From RBG-13-68-16 sp041494245 (GTDB lineage Bacteria > Acidobacteriota > Thermoanaerobaculia > Thermoanaerobaculales > Thermoanaerobaculaceae), in NCBI GenBank assembly GCA_041494245.1, contig JBGQAK010000009.1, positions 122,720-186,719 on the forward strand: a stretch of 64,000 bases of DNA, given 5' to 3'. Position 1 is the first letter of the stretch; every line of letters begins with the position of its first letter. The notes beneath the pieces were generated by a model. That model made no database searches and was not told where the DNA came from. It saw only the letters and a program-made list of their open reading frames with translations. A program made the translations under genes and the position numbers. Of this stretch, positions 16,449-25,744 are shown piece after piece.

Positions 16449-18269
16449 ATGTGCGGGATCGCGGGATTCGCGGGCCGGGAGCCGGGCGCCGAGCAGGCGC
16501 TGGTGGAAGCCATGCTCGCAAAGCTCGTCCACCGCGGGCCGGACTCGGGGGCGTGGCGCACCGGCCCTGGCTGGGCGCTCGGCGCCCGCCGCCTCGCGGT
16601 CATCGACCTGGTGACCGGCGACCAGCCCGTGACCGACGAGACCGGCAACGTGGTCGCGGTCTGCAACGGCGAGATCTACAACTACCGGGAGCTACGGCGT
16701 GACCTCGCGGCGCACGGCCATCGTCTGCGCTCGTCGGGGGACACCGAGGTGCTCGTCCACCTGTGGGCGGAGCACGGGCCGGCGATGCTCGGGAGGCTCC
16801 GTGGGATGTTCGCCTTCGCCATCGTGGACGTTGCCCGTCGGCTGCTCTTCATGGCCCGGGACCGGGTCGGCAAGAAGCCGCTCTACTGGACCCGCTCCGG
16901 GGGCGGGGTGGCGTTCGCCTCGGAGCTGAAGGCGTTGCGCGAGGCGCTGCCAGGGAAGCCTTCGGTCGACCCGGGCGCAGTGGCTTCCTTCTTGCGATTC
17001 GGGTTCGTGCCGGAGGGCTCGTGCATCCTTCCCGGGGTGGAGAAGGTTCCACCCGCGCACTGGCTGCTCCTCGACCTGCGCACCGGCACGGTGCAGACGC
17101 AGCGGTACTGGCGTCTGGGGTTCGAGCCCGACGAGTCGGTGTCGTTTGCCCAGGCGCGCGAGGAGCTCATCCCGCTCGTCCGGGACGCGGTCCGAGTGCG
17201 CCTGCGCTCGGACGTCCCGCTCGGCGTGTTCCTCTCCGGAGGCCTGGACTCGGGGACCGTGACCTGTCTCGCGGCGCGCGAGACCCCGGGCATCCAGGCC
17301 ATCACCGTCTCGTTCGCCGGGGGCGAGGACGAGCTGCCCCTCGCGCGCGCCACGGCGGAGAAGGCGGGCGCGCAGCTCACGCCGGTCGTGGTCCGGCCCG
17401 AGGAGGGGCTGGGCCTGCTCCCAACGATGGCCGAGGTCTTCGACGAGCCGCTCGCCGACCCCTCGTGCATCCCGACCTACCTCGTGGCGCGCGAGGCGCG
17501 GCGCGCCGTCACGGTGGTCCTCAACGGCGACGGCGGCGACGAGGTGCTCGCTGGCTACAGGAGGTTCCTGGCGGCGCGCCTGCGAGGCTTGCCGGGTGCG
17601 CGCCTGTGGGGGGCGGCCGCGGCGCGGCTGCTGCCGGGGGTCCGGGCCGGGTGGCGCGGTCGCCTGGCGGAGGGGCTGCGGTCGGAGCGCGATCCCTATC
17701 TCTCCTGGGGCCCGGTCAAGTTCACGGCGGACGAAGCGGCGGTGCTGCTGGGCGAGGACGGGGCCGCGCCCGAGCCGCACCCGTTTGGAGAGACTCCGGC
17801 GACCGGCGGCGTGAACGCGATGCGGGCGCGGGAGATCGAGTTCTTTCTCCCGGGGGATCTGCTGGTGAAGATGGACCGCGCGACGATGGCCTGCTCGTTG
17901 GAAGCGCGCTCGCCGTTCCTCGACCAGTTTCTCTTGGAGCGGGTCGCGCAGTTCCCGCCCGGGCTCCTGCTGCGAGGGTGGCGCACCAAGGCGTTGCTAC
18001 GCTCCGCCACCGCCGGATTGCTCCCCGACGAGGTCAGGAGCGCACCCAAGCGGGGCTTCGAGGTGCCCTTAGAAGCCTGGCTCTCGGGGCCATGGGCCGG
18101 CGAGGTGAGAATCGTCCTGGAGGACCCCGCGGCGGCGATTCGCCCCCTCATCCCGGCGCAGCGCCTCGCCGGGTGGCGGGCGTGGGACAAGCGTGACGAC
18201 CCCCAGCGCGCCGCGCGCGCGGTCTACACGCTCCTCACCCTCGAGCACTGGCTGCGCAGGTGGGGGTGA
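16449..18269 (+). CDS. asnB: Asparagine synthetase (glutamine-hydrolysing)
   Basis: This 606-residue protein starts MCGIAGF, giving the N-terminal nucleophile Cys of the class II glutaminase domain, with RGPDSG and NGEIYNY in the substrate pocket. The C-terminal synthetase domain has the ATP-binding SGGLDSG (an SGGxDS loop) and LNGDGGDEVLAGY. It makes asparagine from aspartate, ATP and glutamine; some relatives amidate other acids in peptide or polysaccharide pathways. The ATG at 16449 is fixed by the need for Cys at position 2. It is divergent from the class V aminotransferase. Confidence 0.9.
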   Translation: MCGIAGFAGREPGAEQALVEAMLAKLVHRGPDSGAWRTGPGWALGARRLAVIDLVTGDQPVTDETGNVVAVCNGEIYNYRELRRDLAAHGHRLRSSGDTEVLVHLWAEHGPAMLGRLRGMFAFAIVDVARRLLFMARDRVGKKPLYWTRSGGGVAFASELKALREALPGKPSVDPGAVASFLRFGFVPEGSCILPGVEKVPPAHWLLLDLRTGTVQTQRYWRLGFEPDESVSFAQAREELIPLVRDAVRVRLRSDVPLGVFLSGGLDSGTVTCLAARETPGIQAITVSFAGGEDELPLARATAEKAGAQLTPVVVRPEEGLGLLPTMAEVFDEPLADPSCIPTYLVAREARRAVTVVLNGDGGDEVLAGYRRFLAARLRGLPGARLWGAAAARLLPGVRAGWRGRLAEGLRSERDPYLSWGPVKFTADEAAVLLGEDGAAPEPHPFGETPATGGVNAMRAREIEFFLPGDLLVKMDRATMACSLEARSPFLDQFLLERVAQFPPGLLLRGWRTKALLRSATAGLLPDEVRSAPKRGFEVPLEAWLSGPWAGEVRIVLEDPAAAIRPLIPAQRLAGWRAWDKRDDPQRAARAVYTLLTLEHWLRRWG

Positions 18270-18275
18270 GCGCGT

Positions 18276-19157
18276 CTACGGCGTCGGGCTCGCGGCCCAG
18301 AGGCGCGCTTCGTCGATCGGTAGGAAGCTTACCGAGCACCCCGATAAGCTGATCCCGCAATAGGCGAGGATGTCCCACCGCAGCTTATCCGGAGGCGGGA
18401 CCAGCTCGAACACCTTTCGGATCCGGGCCGGCCTGGCATCCGGCAGGCCCCACATCAGACTGGCAAACGACGAGACCTTCAGCACCTTGCGTCCCGGGTC
18501 GAGTTCCCAGAAGCCGGGCGTGCGGCCGACGAGTTTGGCGTGGTCGGCGAGCTGCCAGTCGAAGGTGTGTCCCACGAGGGCGGTTTCGGGCAGCGGCGGC
18601 ACGCCGCGCCACCCCGGGTTCAGGAAGAGCCCCAGCCGCGGCTCGAAGGGCGCACGCCGGGCGATCTCGTCGGTCAACCCCCGCAGGCTGGTGGTCGTGC
18701 CGTCCACCGTGATCGGAAGCTCGCGCACGGCCGCAAGGTTGAGCTTCGCGAACTCGGGGGCGCTGGCAAGTGCGATGGTCCACGCCACGTGGGCGTTCAC
18801 CAGGTACGCGAGGACGTACTGGGGCGAGAGGAACAGCTCCGGCCTGCTGGCCGGGCCGCAGGCCGCCAGGGTCGCGAGGTAGCCTCGGAAGAGATCCCGG
18901 CGTTGCTGGTTCCAGGATTGGGGCGGGCCCGCCTTGACGATCGCCTCGAGGGCCGACGAGAGCTGCGGGTCGGTCGGGGGCGCCGAGGGCAGCGTCAGTT
19001 CGGATGCCGGAGGCTGCGGAAAGGTGGGCATGGGCGAGGGTGCCGTTTGCGCAGGCGGAGCCGAGCAGGCGGCGATGCCCAGGGCCAGCACGCAAGGGCC
19101 GGCGGCACCCGGCAGGATCCTCCGGACGAGCAAGCCGATCGGCGGCATGGTCCCCAC
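18276..19157 (-). CDS. DUF547-like lipoprotein
   Basis: A 293-residue predicted lipoprotein. The N-terminus carries a signal peptide ending in a lipobox-like LGIAAC, followed by a Pro-rich spacer. The middle (SPQYVLAYLVNAHVAWTI) resembles the core of DUF547 proteins, which often have a Cys/His pair of unknown activity, and the C-terminus has two cysteines (AYCGISLSGCS). Its role is not known. It is convergent with asnB (6-bp gap) and lies 27 bp downstream of the DUF6600 gene on the same strand. The start could also be Met at 19148. Confidence 0.55.
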   Translation of the reverse strand: MGTMPPIGLLVRRILPGAAGPCVLALGIAACSAPPAQTAPSPMPTFPQPPASELTLPSAPPTDPQLSSALEAIVKAGPPQSWNQQRRDLFRGYLATLAACGPASRPELFLSPQYVLAYLVNAHVAWTIALASAPEFAKLNLAAVRELPITVDGTTTSLRGLTDEIARRAPFEPRLGLFLNPGWRGVPPLPETALVGHTFDWQLADHAKLVGRTPGFWELDPGRKVLKVSSFASLMWGLPDARPARIRKVFELVPPPDKLRWDILAYCGISLSGCSVSFLPIDEARLWAASPTP

Positions 19158-19184
19158 GCCGCGATTGTAGCGGCCTCCGCGCCG

Positions 19185-21434
19185 TTAGTGGCGAGTCTGA
19201 CCCCAGCCGCCGGAAGCCCGAGGGGCCGCCTGGGAGGTCCCTGCCGGCGAGCTGGCGCGCGGCGCAGAAACCGCACTCGGGGGCGAGGAGGCACGTGGGA
19301 CGTAGCTCGGGCTCGGGGCGCTGCGGGTCGTGGCAACCTGTGCGGCCTGGACGGCAATGGGGCGGACCACCTCGCGCGGAGCCGCCCTGTAGCCTTCAAA
19401 ACCGCGCGAGACCGCGCGGGGCTCCACCCTGGAGGCGTGCAACGAACCGGGCGAGGTCACCTCGCGCCGCACGGCCGTGACCGGAGTGCGCTCCGTGGTG
19501 GTGCGGTCCGCCTGCCACCTCGAGGGGTCGCGCGGGCGCACCATGCTGGATAGCTCGCGGGACGGCTGGCGGGCCGGGGGCGGAGGAGGAGGCGCCGAGG
19601 ATGCCGGCGGCGGTGGGGGTGGCGGAGGAGGCGGTGGGGAGGAGGAGGACGGTGGCGGGGCCACAGGCCCTCCGGGGGAAGAGCCGGCCGTGTGACCGGA
19701 TCCGGCATCACGGGCAGGGGCGCCGTCCCGGGAGGAAGCGCCGCCGCGGCCCTGGCCGCCGTCGCGGCTGGGCAGTGGCGCGACTTCACGCACCGGCGCG
19801 GTGCGTGCGCCTGCGTCGGGCCGCCCGCTCGGGGGAGCCGCGCCGTCCCTGCCGGTCCTTGCGCGGACGCCGCCGTAGGGGCGAACCCCGGTCGGGTCCA
19901 CCGGGCTCACCGCGCCCGGCGCGCCTCTGGTGGTCGAGCCGCGCCCCCACCGGTCCACGGTACCTTCGCGGGCGGTGCCTGAAGTTGCGCCTGGCACTTG
20001 GGGGCGAACGCGCGTGACCATGTCGTTGGTGCGGGAGGGACGGACCCCCGGTATCTCTGACGCGATGCGGCCGCCGCTGGGAGGCTCACGCCGCAGGATG
20101 GACGACAGGTCAGGCACCTCCCGGGTGCTCGGGTTGCCGCGGAAGAACGACTCGACGGTGTTCCGGTCGCCGGAGCCGCGCCCAGGGGGCGGCGTGACCA
20201 GCGGGCCGGAGCGCACGAGACCGGTGCCGTCCTCCGGCTGGCCGCGCAGGAACCTGCTGGGTTCGAGGCGCACCCGCTCCAGATGCGTGCTGGTGAACTG
20301 CCCGGAGGACACGAACGTCCAGGGGTGCGGATCGATGCCGGAGAGCCGGACGCGGCCGGAGAAGTCGAACGCAGCCTCGCTCCAGCGCGCCGGGTAGCGC
20401 CACCCCTGGCCCCAGCAGTGCGTGCACTGGTTGTAGTACCACCAGTCGTAGTAGCCGCGCGGGCACCACCCGACGTACCCGGGCGAGTACATCCAGTACA
20501 CCCATGCGGGCGACCACACCGGGTCCCAACCCCAGACCCAGCCGAAGCTTACGTCCAAATACCAGGAGCCGTAGTGGAACGGGTACCACCCCCACGGCTC
20601 GTAGGGGATCCAGGTCCATCCCACCGATGTCCAGTACCAGCGGCCGTAGGAGTAGGGCACCCACGTCATGCTCACGCGCGGGCGCCACATCCAGCTCGAG
20701 AACGACGAGACGTACACCCAGTCGCCATAGGAGTCGAGCACCGCTGCCCGTCCGGCGTTGCGCGTGTCGACGACCTGCGCTGTCCGGCTCCCGGGCGAGG
20801 GGTGACGCCTCTCCTGCACCCAGTTCCAGAAGTCGTCGGTCTGATCCGAGATGGCGGCCTTCTCCACGTCGCCGGACCGAGTGACCGTGGCTTCCTCGCC
20901 ACCCCGCAGGATTGCCGAGCCGACCCCGACCGGGAGCTCGACAAGGCCGGTGTAGGCGACCACGCGGATCGCGTCTCCGCGCAGTTCGAGCCGGTAGAGG
21001 CCCGGACGGTTCAGGTACACGGTCCCGGCTGCCGACTCGAGGCGCAACGTGCCGTCTCCGGCCGCGGTCGCCGGGATCTCCACCGCCGCCCTGCCCTCCA
21101 CCAGGTAGACGACCGAGCGCGGCGAGGTGTCGTCGCGGGAGAGGGCCAGGGCGTCGAAGTCCAGGGTCGAGAACTCGTCCACCCAGACCGTGCTGCCGTC
21201 CGCAAGCTGCACCTCGACCCGCGCGCCCCGCGAGGTGTCGAGACGGTCACCCGCGAGAACGGGCATGTTGACGATGGCGTCGATGGTCTCGTCGCCGTGC
21301 GCGGGCCGGATCGTCGCGTAGCGCTCGAGGTAGGAGATGTAGCTCAGCGAGGTCACATCGTCCCCGGCAAAGGCCACTGAGGCCAGGAGTGCAACGACCA
21401 GGGCCACCGTGATTGCGAGAAGTTGGCGTTTCAT
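19185..21434 (-). CDS. FecR-domain / DUF6600-type exported protein with Trp/Tyr-rich and proline-rich regions
   Basis: The 749-residue protein has a signal peptide (MKRQLLAITVALVVALLASVAFA), a FecR-like domain (about residues 60-180; GDRLDTSRGARVEVQLADGS) and a striking Trp/Tyr-rich section (about 200-330) with repeated W-x-P-Y and WGWYP motifs. This is typical of DUF6600 proteins. The remaining ~400 residues are low-complexity Pro/Ser/Arg/Gly-rich, including an 11-proline run, and are probably disordered. The location should be periplasmic or surface. Function is unknown. The ATG is preceded by GGGAGG. The long open frame upstream to 21935 is a shadow of the next gene. Confidence 0.75.
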   Translation of the reverse strand: MKRQLLAITVALVVALLASVAFAGDDVTSLSYISYLERYATIRPAHGDETIDAIVNMPVLAGDRLDTSRGARVEVQLADGSTVWVDEFSTLDFDALALSRDDTSPRSVVYLVEGRAAVEIPATAAGDGTLRLESAAGTVYLNRPGLYRLELRGDAIRVVAYTGLVELPVGVGSAILRGGEEATVTRSGDVEKAAISDQTDDFWNWVQERRHPSPGSRTAQVVDTRNAGRAAVLDSYGDWVYVSSFSSWMWRPRVSMTWVPYSYGRWYWTSVGWTWIPYEPWGWYPFHYGSWYLDVSFGWVWGWDPVWSPAWVYWMYSPGYVGWCPRGYYDWWYYNQCTHCWGQGWRYPARWSEAAFDFSGRVRLSGIDPHPWTFVSSGQFTSTHLERVRLEPSRFLRGQPEDGTGLVRSGPLVTPPPGRGSGDRNTVESFFRGNPSTREVPDLSSILRREPPSGGRIASEIPGVRPSRTNDMVTRVRPQVPGATSGTAREGTVDRWGRGSTTRGAPGAVSPVDPTGVRPYGGVRARTGRDGAAPPSGRPDAGARTAPVREVAPLPSRDGGQGRGGASSRDGAPARDAGSGHTAGSSPGGPVAPPPSSSSPPPPPPPPPPPASSAPPPPPPARQPSRELSSMVRPRDPSRWQADRTTTERTPVTAVRREVTSPGSLHASRVEPRAVSRGFEGYRAAPREVVRPIAVQAAQVATTRSAPSPSYVPRASSPPSAVSAPRASSPAGTSQAAPRASGGWGQTRH

Positions 21435-21484
21435 CGTCCGCCTCCCATCGCTCCTCGGCCGATAGTTGTGCAAGAGGCGTGCCA

Positions 21485-22189
21485 CTATTTCGAGATGATC
21501 CTTTCGATTGCGACCTGCTGCTGCACCTGGCGCAGCTTGACCAGCGTCCCCGCCGGGTAGTAGCCGGAGCGCAGCGAGACGTTGGTGTAGGTGACGCACC
21601 CCGGTCCCATGAGCACGCCCGGGTTGAGCACCGTGTTGCAGCCGGTGCGGCACCCGTCGCCCAGGACCGCACCAAACTTCCTCAGGCCGGTGCGGACGGT
21701 CTCCCCCTCGTGCTGGAAGGTGACCTCGCGGCCGACGTTCTTGACGTTGGACAGGATCGTCCCCGCGCCGAGGTTGACGTCGCGCCCCAGGATGCTGTCC
21801 CCGACGTAGTTCTGGTGCGGTGCGTGCGCGCCTTCCAGGAAGATGGCGGTCTTGACCTCGGTGTGGGCTCCCGCGACGCACCCTTTGCCCATGACGATCC
21901 GCCCGCGCAGGTAGGCGCCGGTGCGGATCTCGCACCCGTCGCCGATGATCAGGGGTCCGCGCAGAACGGCGCCGGGCTCAATCCGGCACTCCGCCCCGAT
22001 GAAGATCGGTCCGCCCAGCACGTGCACCCCGGCAGGGATCGGGGACAGGGAATCCCAGCGAGACCAGCCCTTCAGGTACGCCTCGAGCGGCTCTCCGAGC
22101 GCCTCCCATACCGGTCGCCCGGGCCGGAACAGCGCGGCGTGCTCGAAGTCGGCGAGTTCGAAGAACTCCTCGGGTAGAAATGTGGCCAT
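21485..22189 (-). CDS. Left-handed beta-helix (hexapeptide repeat) sugar-nucleotide acyltransferase-like protein
   Basis: A 234-residue protein dominated by hexapeptide repeats (IFIGAECRIEPGAVLRGPLIIG, NVGREVTFQHEG) and ending in a short helical tail. The pattern resembles the C-terminal acyltransferase half of GlmU-type bifunctional enzymes, but the nucleotidyltransferase half is absent. Similar stand-alone proteins are annotated as UDP-GlcNAc diphosphorylase-like acyltransferases. The substrate is not known. No Shine-Dalgarno is visible before ATG 22189, but the homology-like sequence starts there. It lies 56 bp downstream of the phosphatase gene. Confidence 0.75.
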   Translation of the reverse strand: MATFLPEEFFELADFEHAALFRPGRPVWEALGEPLEAYLKGWSRWDSLSPIPAGVHVLGGPIFIGAECRIEPGAVLRGPLIIGDGCEIRTGAYLRGRIVMGKGCVAGAHTEVKTAIFLEGAHAPHQNYVGDSILGRDVNLGAGTILSNVKNVGREVTFQHEGETVRTGLRKFGAVLGDGCRTGCNTVLNPGVLMGPGCVTYTNVSLRSGYYPAGTLVKLRQVQQQVAIERIISK

Positions 22190-22245
22190 GGACGGAGTAT
22201 AGCGCCGCGCCAGCGGTGAGAAGCGGTAGCGCCTCCGGCCCGCCC

Positions 22246-23571
22246 CTACACCTTCACCGGCTCCGCCCGCTTGACCACCACCAGCGTCTGGTCGTCCTCC
22301 GGCGTCGGGGTCGCGGCGTAGCGGCTCATGGCGTCGAAGACGGTCCGCACGATCTCGGCGGCCGGTTTGTCCGCGTGGCGCGCCACCAGGCGCTGGAGGC
22401 GTTCGAGGCCGAACTCCTCCCCGGTCTGATGTTGATGGCACTCGGTGATGCCGTCGGTGTAGAGCACCATCACGTCGCCGGGGCCCAGCGTCGCGAACCC
22501 GCGCCTGTACACCGTGTCCGGGGAGGGGCCAAGCACCATGCCGCCCTCGCGCAGGAAGTCCACTTTCCGGTCGGCGTGCAGGATGAATGGCAGCACGTGG
22601 CCGGCGTTGACGTAGATGAGGTTTCCGTTGGTCTCAAGCTCCGCCAGGAACAAGGAAACGAACTTGGAGGCCAGCTTGGAGCGGTTGATGATCCCGTTCA
22701 GGCGCTCGACGGTGCGGGAGATCTTGTAATCGCGAGTGAGTCCCATGCGTAAGCCGACGTACACGTCGCGCACCTGGAGGGCGGCCGGGAGACCGTGCCC
22801 GGACGCGTCGGCGATCACGAGGTCGAACATCTCCGGTGTGACGGGGATGTAGTCGAAGAAGTCCCCGCCGACGACCTCGGCGGGGTGGGAGTCGCCCGCT
22901 ATGTCGAAGTCGGCGTAGCGCGGTGTGCGCTTCGGAAGGATTGAGCTCTGGATCCGACGGGCGTCCTGCAGGATTTCCTCGAAGCGTTCCTGGCGCAGCT
23001 TCTGGTTGATCGCCAGGCGCACGATGTTGAGCGAGGACTGGAGGTCCTCCACCGAGCCCCGCGCCGCGTCGAGGTCAAAGGAGATCAGATAGTCCCCGTC
23101 GGCAACCGCGACCGCGGCGAAGCGCTCGCCGGTTCCGAGCTGGGCCTCCAGCGCGGGGTCCAGCTCGGGGGCGTTTCGGGCCATCACCACCAGGCCGGAG
23201 TCGAGAACGGCCTCGATGGGGGCGTACCCCGGCGGCACGCGGGTGCCGACGACTGCCGGATCTGCCGTCCCGAACACCTGCACGAGCTCGTACATATTGC
23301 CCTCGAGCCGGTAGATGCGGCCGCCGAGGATCCCCAGGTCGTCGCGGAAGTTCACCGTCATGTACGCGGCCACGTTGCGGATCGTGCCGAGGATGTCACC
23401 GGCGTCCTCGATCGCACCGAGGGTACGCTCCACCCTGCGGAAGAGGGATTTCGGCGTGCTGGGAGCAGGGGCCTGCTCGTGGGGCCTGCGACGGGTCAAT
23501 GCGGTTTCCTCGTCTGTTGCGCCGCGTCCGGTTGAAGGCGGGGCTGCGGTGCAACCCAGGAAGCTTATCAC
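22246..23571 (-). CDS. PP2C/SpoIIE-type protein phosphatase with N-terminal sensor domain
   Basis: A 441-residue protein with an N-terminal GAF-like sensor region (about residues 60-190) and a C-terminal SpoIIE/RsbU phosphatase domain. Metal-binding residues appear in EVVGGDFFDYI, IADASGHGLPAAL, VLYTDGITE and PEDDQTLVVV. Such enzymes dephosphorylate anti-sigma-factor antagonists in partner-switching pathways. No anti-sigma pair is nearby. The GTG start overlaps the TAG stop of the preceding gene by one base, suggesting coupled translation. Confidence 0.85.
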   Translation of the reverse strand: MISFLGCTAAPPSTGRGATDEETALTRRRPHEQAPAPSTPKSLFRRVERTLGAIEDAGDILGTIRNVAAYMTVNFRDDLGILGGRIYRLEGNMYELVQVFGTADPAVVGTRVPPGYAPIEAVLDSGLVVMARNAPELDPALEAQLGTGERFAAVAVADGDYLISFDLDAARGSVEDLQSSLNIVRLAINQKLRQERFEEILQDARRIQSSILPKRTPRYADFDIAGDSHPAEVVGGDFFDYIPVTPEMFDLVIADASGHGLPAALQVRDVYVGLRMGLTRDYKISRTVERLNGIINRSKLASKFVSLFLAELETNGNLIYVNAGHVLPFILHADRKVDFLREGGMVLGPSPDTVYRRGFATLGPGDVMVLYTDGITECHQHQTGEEFGLERLQRLVARHADKPAAEIVRTVFDAMSRYAATPTPEDDQTLVVVKRAEPVKV

Positions 23572-24701
23572 TAGTGAGGGTACGTCGTAGCCTGCGGCCT
23601 GTTCATCTCGGCCAGGAGGCGCTTGGCGAGCTGGTTGCCGGGCTCGAGCGTGAGCGCCTTCTCGAGGTCCTTGCGGGCCCTGTTGAGCTTGTTCCGGACG
23701 ATCTCGGCACGCCCCATGGCTACCCAGGCGTCGGCGAGCCCCGGCGCCATGCTCTTGGCCCTCTTGTACAGACTGAGCGCGTCGTTCACCTTCCCGCGTG
23801 CGAGCTCGAGGTCGCCGCGCACCAGCAGCACGTGGGGGGTCGCCTGGGAAAGGTTGACCGAGGCGAGGGCCGTCTCGGCCTCCTGCTCCATGCCCAGCGA
23901 CCGGTACAGGGAGGCCAGGTTGCCGAGGATCGTCGGCTCGTTGGCCGAGATCTCCAAAGCCCGCCGGTAGGCCTCGAACGCACCGGGGATGTTGCCCAGG
24001 CGGCGCCGCGCCACACCTACGTTGCCCCAGGCGGGGGCAAACTCGGGTGCGAGCTTCGTGGCGTACTGGAAGTAACGGAGGGCGATGTCGGGGTGGACGG
24101 CGCGCAGCTCGTCGGCGCCGCGGTTGTTAAGGTAGAGGGCGGTGATCCAGAGGTCGTCCAGGGGTTCGAACCCCTGCGGCTTTTCGTGGGGGCGACGGTC
24201 GAAGTCGTAGTACCGCTTGTCCGGGGCGAACAGGAGGGTCGCGACCACGTGGTTGTTGACGATGATGAGATCGCCTTCCTTCTCGCTCCCGCGCACCCGC
24301 TTCACGAGCGCGGTCGTCACCGGGGCGCCGAGGGAGCGGCCCATCGCGACGAACAGGTTGGTGAACGAGAGGCAGTTGCCCTGGCGCCGCACGAAGGCCT
24401 CGATGGCGGTGAAGGTTCCACGGTACTCGTAATGGAAGGGAAATGTCGTTTGGTCGAAGAAAGCGTTCTGGAGGCGGTCGAGCTTCTCGGTGGCTCCCCC
24501 GACGCCCCCGATCTCCTTCGCCGCCTCGTACATCCCCTCCGTCATGACGAGCGGGTTCGGCACCTCCCTGGGGTCCACGCCCCGGCGCTGCAGCTCCTCC
24601 GCCCATTGCGCCGGCGTGAGGAACATGTAGCTGGGCCTGCCGGTGGAGCACGCGGCAGCCACCAGCACCACCACCGGCCAGAGCATCCTCGAGGGCCTCA
24701 C
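23571..24701 (-). CDS. TPR lipoprotein with transglutaminase-like domain
   Basis: A 376-residue predicted lipoprotein (signal ending VLVAAACS). The first half has a transglutaminase-like arrangement: Cys in RRQGNCLSFTNLFVAMGRSLG, His in VNNHVVATL and Asp in YYDFD. The second half (about 195-365) contains tetratricopeptide repeats (APAWGNVGVARRRLGNIPGAFEAYRRAL). It may process or bind peptides at the cell envelope. GTG 24701 is preferred over ATG 24686 because it gives a positively charged signal n-region. It is co-transcribed with the downstream phosphatase and divergent from the enoyl-CoA hydratase. Confidence 0.75.
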   Translation of the reverse strand: MRPSRMLWPVVVLVAAACSTGRPSYMFLTPAQWAEELQRRGVDPREVPNPLVMTEGMYEAAKEIGGVGGATEKLDRLQNAFFDQTTFPFHYEYRGTFTAIEAFVRRQGNCLSFTNLFVAMGRSLGAPVTTALVKRVRGSEKEGDLIIVNNHVVATLLFAPDKRYYDFDRRPHEKPQGFEPLDDLWITALYLNNRGADELRAVHPDIALRYFQYATKLAPEFAPAWGNVGVARRRLGNIPGAFEAYRRALEISANEPTILGNLASLYRSLGMEQEAETALASVNLSQATPHVLLVRGDLELARGKVNDALSLYKRAKSMAPGLADAWVAMGRAEIVRNKLNRARKDLEKALTLEPGNQLAKRLLAEMNRPQATTYPH

Positions 24702-24828
24702 ACCATCAGTATACGGACGGCCGGAGCCGCGGTTCGGAGCGCTCATCCGCGGCCGTAGCGCGGCATCGAATGCTCCCTGCCGCCGGGAGCGGTGGTAGGC
24801 TGCTCGGCGCAGTTGCGGGGAGGAGACG

Positions 24829-25611
24829 ATGTCTTTCGAGAACCTCTTGGTCCAGGATGATGGCGGCGTCCGGTGGATCGCGGTCAACCGGCCGGCAAAG
24901 CTGAACGCGCTCAACCGCTCGGTGATCGCCGAGCTCGAGGAGGCGTTCGGAGAGGCCGCGGCGAGCGGCTCCGTCCGCGCGGTGGCGCTCACAGGGGTCG
25001 GGGAGAAGGCGTTCGTCGCCGGGGCCGACATCGCGGAGTTCGTCGGTCTGTCCCCCGCGGGCGCCTCGGATCTTGCGCGGCGGGGGCAGCGGCTGTGCGA
25101 CGCCATCGCGGAGCTGCCGAAGCCGGTGATCGCGGCCGTCAACGGCTTCGCGCTCGGCGGCGGATGCGAGCTGGCGATGGCCTGCCACCTGCGCGTCGCC
25201 TCGAGCAACGCGCGCTTCGGGCAGCCCGAGGTCAAGCTCGGCCTCATCCCGGGTTACGGCGGCACGCAGCGGCTGCCGCGACTGGTCGGGAGGGGGTGTG
25301 CCCTCGAGATGCTGCTCACAGGCGGGATGATCGATGCGGCCACCGCCCACGCCTGGGGGCTGGTCAACAAGGTCGTGGAGCCCTCTGAGCTACACGCAGC
25401 GGTGCAGAAGCTCGCCGGGGAGATCCTGGCGGCGGCGCCCACCGCCGTCGCGGGCTGCCTGCGGGCCGTGCGTCTCGGGCTGGAGCTGCCCCTCGCGCAG
25501 GCTGTTGAGCACGAGGCGGCGCTCTTCGGCCTATGCTTCGCCACGGAGGACATGCGGGAGGGGACCGCGGCGTTCCTCGAGAAGCGGCCCACGCGCTTCC
25601 CGGGAAAGTAG
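24829..25611 (+). CDS. Enoyl-CoA hydratase/isomerase family protein
   Basis: A 260-residue crotonase-fold protein. The oxyanion-hole blocks AFVAGADIAEF and GFALGGGCELAMACH are intact, and both glutamates typical of enoyl-CoA hydratases lie in GGGCELA and in FGQPEVKLGLIPGYGGTQRLPRL. It should hydrate 2-enoyl-CoA in fatty-acid or amino-acid breakdown. GGGGAGGAG precedes the ATG. The next gene on the same strand is 133 bp away and not obviously related. Confidence 0.9.
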   Translation: MSFENLLVQDDGGVRWIAVNRPAKLNALNRSVIAELEEAFGEAAASGSVRAVALTGVGEKAFVAGADIAEFVGLSPAGASDLARRGQRLCDAIAELPKPVIAAVNGFALGGGCELAMACHLRVASSNARFGQPEVKLGLIPGYGGTQRLPRLVGRGCALEMLLTGGMIDAATAHAWGLVNKVVEPSELHAAVQKLAGEILAAAPTAVAGCLRAVRLGLELPLAQAVEHEAALFGLCFATEDMREGTAAFLEKRPTRFPGK

Positions 25612-25744
25612 CGACTCGGGAATAGCACAGCGTAGGCGGCCTTTCCCTCTGTTTGTGGGAAGGTCGAAGCCCAAAGCGGGCGAGCGTGCGAGCTTGACGC
25701 GGGCGAAGGTCGGGTAATGATGGGGGCACAATGATGGGAGCACG

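Noticed and set aside
24155..24180. tRNA T-arm-like sequence (GGTTCGAACCC)
   Set aside because: It lies inside the TPR lipoprotein coding frame, and no acceptor, D or anticodon arm surrounds it.
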